From: Bacteroidota bacterium
Lineage (GTDB): Bacteria; Bacteroidota; Bacteroidia; Bacteroidales; PUMT01
Length of the DNA stretch: 5,171 bases
Direction: 5' to 3'
NCBI GenBank assembly: GCA_003556985.1
Contig: PWPZ01000275.1
Span: 1 to 5,171, forward strand
This document shows, in pieces, positions 1 to 5,171 of this stretch. The first letter of the stretch is position 1; each line of letters starts with the position of its first letter. The notes below the pieces were generated by a model that saw nothing but the letters and a program-made list of their open reading frames with translations, was not told the origin of the DNA and searched no databases. The position numbers and the translations under genes are program-made.

Positions 1-665
1 ACTTTTCCTTCTGCAGGATCAACACTGTTTACTGCAGTTCTTATATCTGCATAAGTAGACCCCGGTGCAAGTCTGACAAGATTATTGGTATTATTGGATA
101 GTACCTTATACTGATACCCTGTTCCCGCTTGCACATCGTTGGAGTCTACATAATTAACAGAAGCATTCACATCTTCAGAAAGAAGTATCCCTTCTGTAAC
201 AGGGTTTCCGCCAATGTCCAATGACCTGAATATATTGTGGGTAGACAGAGGGTCAAATTGTTTGAACTCTAAGGTTATCTGTTCCAAATCCCTTTGCACA
301 AGGGCAATTATAGGACCACTAACGCCTTTTGCTTCTAAATAAAGATGTTCCTCCATTAACCCTTCGCCTGCAGGTAAAACCTGAATTGCAATTTCATTAG
401 AAGCAATAGCGTGGTCTCCAAATCCCAATAATTCAGCAGAAGCTTCAATAGTGCCTGTTCCTTGTGCTGCAGGTACAAAATCTTTCCCCCCATACGTTCC
501 ATCGCCGTATATCTCAAAGGCAAAAACTACATTATCATGCGTTATAAATGAACCAACAGTTGACTGTGCAACTATTGGTTCATTCTCACCTGTTAAGAAA
601 GAAATAACAGAGCTTTGGGTAATACCGGTGCCTGTTGTAAATGATATGATCGAGCTATTTGTCAT
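1..665 (-). CDS. Beta-rich probable virion/tail protein with FnIII-like module (3' part lies beyond the window)
   Basis: I read this frame directly: ATG at 665-663, then 221 open codons running off the window at position 1, so the C-terminus is missing. The N-terminus MTNSSIISFTTG begins a short repeat seen three times (residues 4-12, 18-26, 35-43). Residues about 46-125 are an unrecognised beta-rich stretch. Residues about 126-190 look fibronectin-III-like (ITLEFKQF, then NIFRS, YVDSNDVQAGTGYQYKVLS) and resemble residues 33-80 of the 337-residue protein at 4100-5113. There is no signal peptide or membrane segment. The start is chosen because it follows the upstream stop by only three bases and in the same frame. 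No Shine-Dalgarno sequence precedes it, so initiation probably depends on ribosomes finishing the upstream gene. A virion or tail-fibre role is inferred from context and fold pattern. A stem-loop lies in codons 28-40. Confidence 0.72.
   Translation of the reverse strand, partial: MTNSSIISFTTGTGITQSSVISFLTGENEPIVAQSTVGSFITHDNVVFAFEIYGDGTYGGKDFVPAAQGTGTIEASAELLGFGDHAIASNEIAIQVLPAGEGLMEEHLYLEAKGVSGPIIALVQRDLEQITLEFKQFDPLSTHNIFRSLDIGGNPVTEGILLSEDVNASVNYVDSNDVQAGTGYQYKVLSNNTNNLVRLAPGSTYADIRTAVNSVDPAEGK
537..656 (-). repeat. Three short degenerate peptide repeats at the N-terminus of the last gene
   Basis: The encoded protein carries SSIISFTTG (residues 4-12), SSVISFLTG (18-26) and STVGSFITH (35-43), spaced 14 and 17 residues apart. 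At DNA level the copies are diverged, so this is an old or selected peptide repeat rather than a recent duplication. The third copy overlaps the stem-loop. Confidence 0.5.
547..584 (-). other. 16-bp stem-loop within the coding sequence of the last gene
   Basis: The minus-strand transcript reads AATGAACCAATAGTTG, loop CACAGT, then CAACTGTTGGTTCATT. The arms pair over 16 positions, 15 Watson-Crick and one U-G wobble. One further G-U pair is possible at the base (585/546). The loop is 6 bases. The stem lies in codons 28-40 of the partial gene. It is AT-rich and has no following U-run, so it does not look like a normal intrinsic terminator. The pairing is seen directly; the function is unknown. 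Confidence 0.7.
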
Positions 666-668
666 AAT

Positions 669-2021
669 TTAATCGGGTACAAATCGAACGAACCAAGTAT
701 TAATGCTTTGTTGACTCGGGTTTGTAGTTACGTTTTGAACCTCAACACTGTACGGGTGAACCCCTGTTGTTGTAATAGCATCGCTGTATTCCGCTTCTTC
801 AATAGGAGCATCGACTTCAGCGTTGACGAAAAGATAGACAGTGCCTGTATGCCCTGTCTCCAATTCCCACTCAAAGGTCACGGTTGTGCCCGCAAACTCT
901 TGACCCTCTTGGGGAGATATAAGGGTAATTGAAGCCTGCTCTGCATCAAGAGTAGTAAAAGAACTTACTGTCGAAACTTCCTCTTCTTGTCCGCTATCCC
1001 ATTGAACAACAGCCTTAAAAGTGTAATTAGTGCTTGAATCAAGTGCCATTATGTTTGCATCGAAAGTCGAATTTTCAGATAGTGTTTGTGGAGTCGTTTC
1101 TATCCATTCAGAATCAACGGTTTTTCGATAACGGAAAAATACATCAACTGACTCTAACCCTGCAATATCGGTCAACTCCCCATTAAGGGTTACACTTGAC
1201 GGGGTTTTGTTGGTGGTATCCTGAGTAACTACAGTAGGTAGTCCGGGAAACGGATAAGCCAAACCATCGCCTTGGTTATATAGCTCCGATATTTCCGCTT
1301 CCGTTAATTGCCTATCCCATAACCCTACCTCATCAATAAATCCCATAAACTCTCGGCCAGCATTTGTATCAGCGGTACCAAACATATTAAGCTCAGCGTT
1401 TGTAGGATTTAGGATCGTTGTACCCGCACCAAAATCGTCGTTTCTTACGTTTGGGGTGGCTGTGTGTAAAACTCCATTAAGATATAATTTCAACTGATTA
1501 GTAGCCCCGCTAACAGAGGTATCAGTTACTACAACCACATGTACATAATCCGCCCCGTTAAAGATCGTATTAAGTGAATCCCACCCAATCCGAGCCCTGC
1601 CCGCTGAACCGTTGATGGATAGTTCTAGTACTACAGTTCCGCTTGCATAATTACTGCTATCCTCCCGCAGGTGATACAATAAATGGGTTTCAGAAGGGCT
1701 GGTACTCGATGTGCCCGCTTGTTGAATTATAAGAAAGGGACCAAAATCTGGGATACCCGCAAGCTCAGCCTTTATCCAGCCGCTATAAGTAAATCCCGAA
1801 CTTATAGCTGAGTGGATTGCGTTGGTCACAGCATTTGACCCTCTGGCTCGGTGCGTAGTACTAGACGCTTCAATAGCATGTGTACCGAGTTTTGAATCTG
1901 TGGTCCACATATCCTCGTGGGTCACAAAAAGATCATTTTGTCCATGTGAATCAACAACTTCCGTATTCGACCCTTCATTAAAGCGCCAGTAGCTAATTAA
2001 ACCATCCGTTAAACTAGACAT
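669..2021 (-). CDS. LamG (concanavalin A-like) / FnIII / Ig-like multidomain probable tail-fibre or receptor-binding protein
   Basis: This 450-residue protein has three regions. Residues 1-257 form a LamG-type concanavalin-A-like sandwich. It opens with LISYWRFNEGSN, has a central LKLYLNGVLH, and ends with GFIDEVGLWDRQLTEAEI followed by SELYNQGDG, a highly typical LamG C-terminal signature. Residues about 261-358 are a fibronectin-III-like domain (SVTLNGELTD, VDVFFRYRK, LDSSTNYTFKAVVQW, SSFTT). Residues about 362-450 are an Ig-like domain (ITLISPQEGQEF, VTFEWELE, NTWFVRFVPD). LamG sandwiches usually bind glycans and are common in phage fibres. Binding to a host surface polymer is inferred here, and no ligand can be named. 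There is no signal peptide or membrane segment. The start has an AGGAGG Shine-Dalgarno at 9 bases, inside the end of the phosphoesterase gene. It ends in TAA, and the next gene continues in the same frame after one codon. Confidence 0.88.
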   Translation of the reverse strand: MSSLTDGLISYWRFNEGSNTEVVDSHGQNDLFVTHEDMWTTDSKLGTHAIEASSTTHRARGSNAVTNAIHSAISSGFTYSGWIKAELAGIPDFGPFLIIQQAGTSSTSPSETHLLYHLREDSSNYASGTVVLELSINGSAGRARIGWDSLNTIFNGADYVHVVVVTDTSVSGATNQLKLYLNGVLHTATPNVRNDDFGAGTTILNPTNAELNMFGTADTNAGREFMGFIDEVGLWDRQLTEAEISELYNQGDGLAYPFPGLPTVVTQDTTNKTPSSVTLNGELTDIAGLESVDVFFRYRKTVDSEWIETTPQTLSENSTFDANIMALDSSTNYTFKAVVQWDSGQEEEVSTVSSFTTLDAEQASITLISPQEGQEFAGTTVTFEWELETGHTGTVYLFVNAEVDAPIEEAEYSDAITTTGVHPYSVEVQNVTTNPSQQSINTWFVRFVPD

Positions 2022-2023
2022 TA

Positions 2024-3316
2024 TTATAAACCTCCTATATTATTGATTGATCTTGAATTCATAAATTTCACACGTTTAATGGGGAACTCAAACATTTCAG
2101 AACTGGGAGTTGATACATCAACATCCTCAACCTCATATCCGTCTTTTCTTATCCAAAGACGATAATAATGCTCCCGACTACTCTGGGTGTATCGAGTGTG
2201 CCAAAAAGCGAGTGTGTTTCTATTACTTGTCCATCCCTCGCCGAGTTCAACGAAACTTCGTTCACCCTCATTAGCTTGTACAAGGTATCTTCCGTCTTTT
2301 AGCTCTATGCTATTAGTTTCCTCGGTTTCTTGAATTTTCAATTGATAGGTTGCTTTTCTGATATGGATATTTCCTGAAAGCCCCAGAAAATAATTACCTG
2401 CATCATATATAGCGGGCATCCATTGCTTTGACGCTGTTAGACCCTGCCTCCAAGACTCCAACCCACTCGTACCTCGATCACCAGCGACAAACATCGGATT
2501 GTGATAATGTATGATACCAATTGGGGTTTGAGAGTCGATGTTTTCATCCAACCAATCCCCCTGCGTCTCGGCCCATTGGGTGTGTGTGTCAAGACCGACA
2601 ATGTTGATATAGTTCCCTATTTTTATCTGCCCGTAATACACATCAAAAGGCTCAAATCTCTCTTTATTCTTACAAAAATCATTACACTGGGGATTATCTG
2701 AGAGAGGTGAAGGAGCAGTACCCGACCAGTGCGTGTTCCCTACTTCATGATTCCCCGGCACATAAAAAATTGGAACCAATCTGCCGTGACAATCAAGCCT
2801 GGGTAGAAAGTTTTTAACCCAATCGACCTGTTTGTCGGCGTTTGAACTTGTCGTATCAGCCCCGTTAGTAATCCAATCTCCAGCAAATATTATAAACTCT
2901 GGGTTATCATTACTTACGATATCCATTTTTGTTACATCATTGTTCCAAGCCCCCGTTGCGGATCTTCTTATGTGGACATCTTGAATACAAATACCAAACA
3001 GAGTACGCTTAAACAATCTTTTTGGGAAAGTTTTAAACTCTACAGTTACATCCCCCTCACTGTGCCGTATAATCGCTTCATATATAGTATCGCTCTTTAA
3101 TCCAGATAACCTAATCCAGTAAAAATATTTATGATTACTGGCCGCCATAAGCCCACCTATAATAGGCTCTATAGCTGGAATCCATGTTGATTCGCCTTTT
3201 TTTCTAAAGTCTACAGAATGCCCCGAAATCCCGTCAGGACCCTCATGTAACCAATGCAGATCAAAAGACGAGGTTGCATCGGGGCTCAAAGTTGCATATG
3301 GATAAATAGGGGGCAT
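2024..3316 (-). CDS. Calcineurin-like metallophosphoesterase with N-terminal FnIII/purple-acid-phosphatase-like domain, probably tail-associated
   Basis: This 430-residue protein follows the purple acid phosphatase layout. An N-terminal beta domain (about 1-97, ending IRLSGLKSDTIYEAII and FKTFP) precedes a dinuclear metallophosphoesterase core (about 105-320) and a beta-rich tail. Core motifs seen are D113-x-H115 (QDVHI), G146-D147 (FAGDWI), GNHE at 188-191 (VPGNHEVGN), H270/H272 (IIHYHNPM) and G315-N-I-H318. The family normally ends with GHxH, so the first metal-binding His is Asn here. The tyrosine of GDxxY that makes purple phosphatases purple is also absent (T150), so a generic phosphomono- or diesterase is the safer call. 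No signal peptide is present, which argues against a secreted cellular phosphatase. The start overlaps the upstream stop as TAATG, with GAGGT 6 bases before the ATG, so the gene is translationally coupled to the adaptor-like gene. Cleavage of a phosphate-containing host-surface polymer during infection is inferred. A non-catalytic binding role is possible. Confidence 0.88.
   Translation of the reverse strand: MPPIYPYATLSPDATSSFDLHWLHEGPDGISGHSVDFRKKGESTWIPAIEPIIGGLMAASNHKYFYWIRLSGLKSDTIYEAIIRHSEGDVTVEFKTFPKRLFKRTLFGICIQDVHIRRSATGAWNNDVTKMDIVSNDNPEFIIFAGDWITNGADTTSSNADKQVDWVKNFLPRLDCHGRLVPIFYVPGNHEVGNTHWSGTAPSPLSDNPQCNDFCKNKERFEPFDVYYGQIKIGNYINIVGLDTHTQWAETQGDWLDENIDSQTPIGIIHYHNPMFVAGDRGTSGLESWRQGLTASKQWMPAIYDAGNYFLGLSGNIHIRKATYQLKIQETEETNSIELKDGRYLVQANEGERSFVELGEGWTSNRNTLAFWHTRYTQSSREHYYRLWIRKDGYEVEDVDVSTPSSEMFEFPIKRVKFMNSRSINNIGGL
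2031..2036 (-). promoter_or_regulatory. Strong Shine-Dalgarno for the LamG/FnIII protein
   Basis: A full AGGAGG on the minus strand lies 9 bases before the ATG at 2021. It is the best ribosome binding site in the window. It encodes part of the C-terminal Gly-Gly of the phosphoesterase, so the LamG protein may be made in larger amounts than its neighbours. Confidence 0.85.
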
Positions 3317-4080
3317 TAGCTTACCTCGTAATATCCGCTATCAAAAGCCACATATTTCTGGCCATCGTAGCGTACGGTTAGTATAATTTCATCCCCTGCT
3401 GCACCTTGTGTCCATTCGGGCTGACCATCAGGAAAAATAGCAGGAACGGAAGTAATGTCATGCCCACCTCCGGTGCCTTGTATAATGCGGAGGTCATAAC
3501 GCCCAATAGCCGACGGTGCTGAAAAAGTCAAGGCGCAATTATCTGTGAGTGTTACCTTTTGAGACCGACCGTTATTCCAATAAACCTCAAGTGAGGTTCC
3601 GCTATCACCATTATCATATTCTTCCGTTTGACCCCCTTGACCTATAATGATAATCCGCCTGTCTCGAATATCTGCACTGGTTAAAGATGTTTGATTTGCA
3701 TCAATAAAAATCTCTGCAATAACCGTTGATACAATTCCTGACAAGGCGGGTGGACTTGGTACTGCAAGATTGAACCTGTTTGCATTCGTGGGGTCCTTCT
3801 CTTCAGGTGCGCCGGATGAAACCTGAAGCACTCCATCAGAATTAACCCATATTATATCTTTGCGGGGTAAAGAACCCCCCGATGACAAGGTTACATTAGT
3901 CCCTGAAACCTCTTTAGGAGCACCTCCAACATACGCCCTCCCAGATGCGATAGTAACCGCCATACCAGAGGACGTCGATACTTCAAGGCCGGATATAACA
4001 CTACTTCCAGACAAAGCCGATATCAGCTGGTTGGGATCAAGGGCCTGAACACCCTGTTTGTTTACAATTTGAAAGCTCAT
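3316..4080 (-). CDS. Phage baseplate / tail-fibre adaptor-like structural protein
   Basis: This is a 254-residue protein with two halves. Residues 1-145 follow a pattern common in the N-terminal part of tail-fibre and baseplate proteins: GLEVSTSSGMAVTIASGRAY, then LPRKDIIWVNSDGVLQVSSG, a Pro-rich turn, and STVIAEIFIDANQT with LTSADIRDRR. Residues about 163-247 resemble a second recurrent phage tail module: VYWNNGRSQKVTLTDNCALTF, then YDLRIIQGTGGGHDITSV and VRYDGQKYVAF. These are read from motif memory, not from a search. There is no enzyme motif, signal peptide or membrane segment. The start at 4080 (MSFQIVNKQG) is chosen over an in-frame ATG at 4170 because it has AAGGA 8 bases upstream and lies 19 bases after the previous stop. 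The longer form would overlap the upstream gene by 71 bases. Its stop overlaps the start of the phosphoesterase. It probably connects the tail to the host-binding proteins. Confidence 0.82.
   Translation of the reverse strand: MSFQIVNKQGVQALDPNQLISALSGSSVISGLEVSTSSGMAVTIASGRAYVGGAPKEVSGTNVTLSSGGSLPRKDIIWVNSDGVLQVSSGAPEEKDPTNANRFNLAVPSPPALSGIVSTVIAEIFIDANQTSLTSADIRDRRIIIIGQGGQTEEYDNGDSGTSLEVYWNNGRSQKVTLTDNCALTFSAPSAIGRYDLRIIQGTGGGHDITSVPAIFPDGQPEWTQGAAGDEIILTVRYDGQKYVAFDSGYYEVS
3323..3327 (-). promoter_or_regulatory. Shine-Dalgarno and TAATG coupling for the metallophosphoesterase
   Basis: GAGGT on the minus strand lies 6 bases before the ATG at 3316. The stop of the upstream gene (3318-3316) shares one base with that ATG (TAATG), a classic arrangement for termination-reinitiation coupling. 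Confidence 0.75.
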
Positions 4081-4088
4081 AAGTTTAA

Positions 4089-4093
4089 TCCTT
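4089..4093 (-). promoter_or_regulatory. Shine-Dalgarno deciding the start at 4080
   Basis: AAGGA on the minus strand lies 8 bases before the ATG at 4080, in the 19-base gap after the previous stop. It decides the start of the adaptor-like gene against the longer in-frame option at 4170. Confidence 0.8.
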
Positions 4094-4099
4094 GTTTTA

Positions 4100-5113
4100 T
4101 TATACGTAACCGTATCTTTGTTTCTCGTCATTGAACCAAATTTCCCGTTCAGCCACAGAAGGAATTGCACGACTCATATACACACTTCCTATATTTCTTT
4201 CTCTATCAGATGCTCCTGAAGCTGACATAATAAATCTGGGAGTAGTTGATATGTCAAGTGTGGCTCCTTCTGTCCTAGTGCTTGCTGCCAGTTGAGTATC
4301 TGTAAAAACACCATTGATATGTTTTCTTGCTTCATATCTCCAAATAGAGGCATCCCAAATAACTTCAAATAACTGCCACTGAAAAGGGTCTAATCTTTTT
4401 CCCCCCGCATATACGCTAGGTGATGGGTTGTACTTACCATCTGAGAATTCCACATCAGGTCTGGGTCTATTGCCATCCCACCTTAGAATGAAGTCAAAAT
4501 TTGTATCGGATAAAACATTAAGGTTGGGACTTGTGAATTCTGTAGTATCATAATCAAAATAATGCCAAAATCTTACATAAAAAGAATCCGCTAAATCAAG
4601 TGAAATTGGAGGTAATTGTAATGATGATGCAAGATTTTCAGAAGAACCTAACCTGAAATAACTATCTTTAACATAGTAGGTACCCTCCCATTCTCTCTTT
4701 AGTGGGTCAAGGGAAACTATTTTATCTATATGTTTATAGTCATTTGCTAGTCCTACTTCTTGGTGTTGTTCAGAATCTGGAAGAATCATAAGTTCTGCAT
4801 TGTCGTAGATATGCATCATATTATTATCCCGTAATGTTTTAAAAAAACTACCTATGGGATCAAGTTGTGTTCTACTGATAATAGCGTAATAATAGGTATT
4901 ACCTGTCTCAATGTTAGCGTCTACAAAATCCTCTGTAGGGTTAATCTGCACACCTACACGCTCTCCATTGGTTTCAGGGTCTCCTTCCATGGAAGCATTT
5001 GTACGCCTGTAAACATCATGTCCTAAAGCGTTTTCGTCATAAGAAACAAGACCAATCTTGTTTGCAAGTACGTTTTCTGTTCTATTTTCTATTACTGCGG
5101 GTGTAAGTGCCAT
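4100..5113 (-). CDS. FnIII-like + concanavalin A/LamG-like probable tail-fibre or receptor-binding protein
   Basis: This 337-residue protein begins with a fibronectin-III-like module, residues about 15-83. Its strand pattern is HDVYRRTNA, then FVDANIETGNTYYYAIIS, and the same pattern recurs in the partial gene at 1-665. Residues about 100-330 look like a concanavalin-A-like sandwich: GTYYVKDSYFRLG, DSFYVRFWHYFDY, FDFILRWDG, FQWQLFEVIWDASIWRYEAR with HINGVF, and a final strand set GSVYMSRAIPSVAEREIW. It is more divergent than the LamG domain of the 450-residue protein. Such sandwiches in virion proteins commonly bind carbohydrate. No catalytic residues are recognised, and a structural-only role cannot be excluded. 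No signal peptide or membrane segment is seen. The start has GAGGA 9 bases upstream, inside the end of the preceding partial gene. Confidence 0.8.
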   Translation of the reverse strand: MALTPAVIENRTENVLANKIGLVSYDENALGHDVYRRTNASMEGDPETNGERVGVQINPTEDFVDANIETGNTYYYAIISRTQLDPIGSFFKTLRDNNMMHIYDNAELMILPDSEQHQEVGLANDYKHIDKIVSLDPLKREWEGTYYVKDSYFRLGSSENLASSLQLPPISLDLADSFYVRFWHYFDYDTTEFTSPNLNVLSDTNFDFILRWDGNRPRPDVEFSDGKYNPSPSVYAGGKRLDPFQWQLFEVIWDASIWRYEARKHINGVFTDTQLAASTRTEGATLDISTTPRFIMSASGASDRERNIGSVYMSRAIPSVAEREIWFNDEKQRYGYV

Positions 5114-5118
5114 AATTT

Positions 5119-5171
5119 TTATTCCTCATCTTGTGCTATTACTTCCTCTGGAAGCATAAGTTCTTGTTCAT
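5119..5171 (-). CDS. C-terminal tail of an unidentified upstream protein (partial)
   Basis: Only the last 16 codons are in the window, read directly as EQELMLPEEVIAQDEE followed by TAA at 5121-5119. The frame is supported by its acidic, stop-free content, by the stop lying 5 bases before the next ATG, and by the next gene's Shine-Dalgarno being embedded in its last codons. The same arrangement occurs at the other junctions of this operon. The alternative frame beginning ATG at 5171 stops after 10 codons. The function cannot be assessed; by position it would be another tail or baseplate gene. Confidence 0.6.
   Translation of the reverse strand, partial: EQELMLPEEVIAQDEE
5123..5127 (-). promoter_or_regulatory. 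Shine-Dalgarno for the 337-residue protein
   Basis: On the minus strand GAGGA sits 9 bases before the ATG at 5113. It overlaps the last codons of the upstream partial gene and supports both the start choice and operon organisation. Confidence 0.75.

Noticed and set aside
11..472. Four CTGCAG hexamers clustered in the partial gene (11, 32, 368, 467) and none noticed elsewhere
   Set aside because: Three of the four encode Pro-Ala-type turns (CCTGCAG or GCTGCAG), so peptide and codon preference explain the cluster.
547..584. Intrinsic transcription terminator
   Set aside because: The stem is AT-rich, no U-tract follows on the minus strand, and the coding frame continues for at least 180 codons beyond it.
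451..672. Plus-strand open frame of 73 codons
   Set aside because: It lies antisense to the partial gene at 1-665, which has clear domain content. The plus-strand product has no recognisable features, so it is treated as a shadow.
708..932. Plus-strand open frame of 74 codons
   Set aside because: It lies antisense to the Ig-like part of the 450-residue gene. It is Cys-rich and patternless, typical of a shadow frame.
2501..2701. Plus-strand open frame of 66 codons
   Set aside because: It lies antisense to the catalytic core of the phosphoesterase, whose conserved motifs fix the true strand.
3583..3598. Short palindrome AACCTCAAGTGAGGTT
   Set aside because: It gives a stem of only 6-7 bp, sits inside a coding region with no U-run, and such a palindrome is plausible by chance in 5 kb.
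3860..4048. Plus-strand open frame of 62 codons
   Set aside because: It lies antisense to the adaptor-like gene, with no domain features of its own.
4081..4170. 30-codon N-terminal extension of the adaptor-like gene starting at an in-frame ATG at 4170
   Set aside because: It would overlap the upstream gene by 71 bases, while the internal ATG at 4080 has AAGGA at 8 bases and gives the phage-like N-terminus MSFQIVNKQG.
1..5171. Diversity-generating retroelement or invertible tail-fibre segment
   Set aside because: No reverse transcriptase, no template/variable repeat pair, no recombinase gene and no long inverted repeats flanking a fibre segment are visible here.
1..5171. Alternative genetic code with a reassigned stop
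   Set aside because: All genes are intact under the standard code and end in TAA at sensible junctions. No gene needs TAG or TGA read as sense.

Overview
All of the coding capacity lies on the minus strand: four complete genes and two partial ones, read from position 5171 down to position 1. They are packed head to tail with junctions from a 1-base overlap to a 19-base gap. No promoter, terminator, RNA gene, CRISPR array or insertion sequence is visible. The base composition is moderately AT-rich, every visible stop codon is TAA, and four of the five visible starts have a good Shine-Dalgarno sequence. This fits a virus or provirus of a bacterium or archaeon. The host cannot be named from this window. 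The fibronectin-like segment of the 450-residue protein resembles modules I associate with archaeal surface and viral proteins, but that is only an impression.

The layout, in transcription order, is as follows. (a) 5171-5119: the acidic C-terminal tail of an unidentified protein. (b) 5113-4100: a 337-residue protein with a fibronectin-III-like N-terminal module and a concanavalin-A/LamG-like sandwich. (c) 4080-3316: a 254-residue tail-fibre or baseplate-adaptor-like protein. (d) 3316-2024: a 430-residue calcineurin-like metallophosphoesterase with an N-terminal fibronectin-like domain, arranged like a purple acid phosphatase but with altered metal-site motifs. (e) 2021-669: a 450-residue LamG, fibronectin-III and Ig-like protein. 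(f) 665-1: the first 221 residues of a further beta-rich protein with N-terminal short repeats and a fibronectin-like module related to the one in (b). None of the five visible N-termini looks like a signal peptide, and no membrane segment is seen. That favours virion structural proteins over secreted cell-surface proteins.

The most plausible reading is the distal tail (fibre, baseplate and receptor-binding) region of a tailed virus. An adaptor protein, several carbohydrate-binding-type sandwiches and a phosphoesterase would together recognise, and perhaps trim, a phosphate-containing polymer on the host surface. The phosphoesterase start overlaps the stop of the adaptor gene (TAATG), so the two are probably made together.

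Points for a second look are the altered last metal-binding motif of the phosphoesterase (GNIH where GHxH is expected), a 16-bp mRNA stem-loop inside the last gene, and the junction between the last two genes. Those two genes share one reading frame and are separated only by TAA ATT, with no ribosome binding site.
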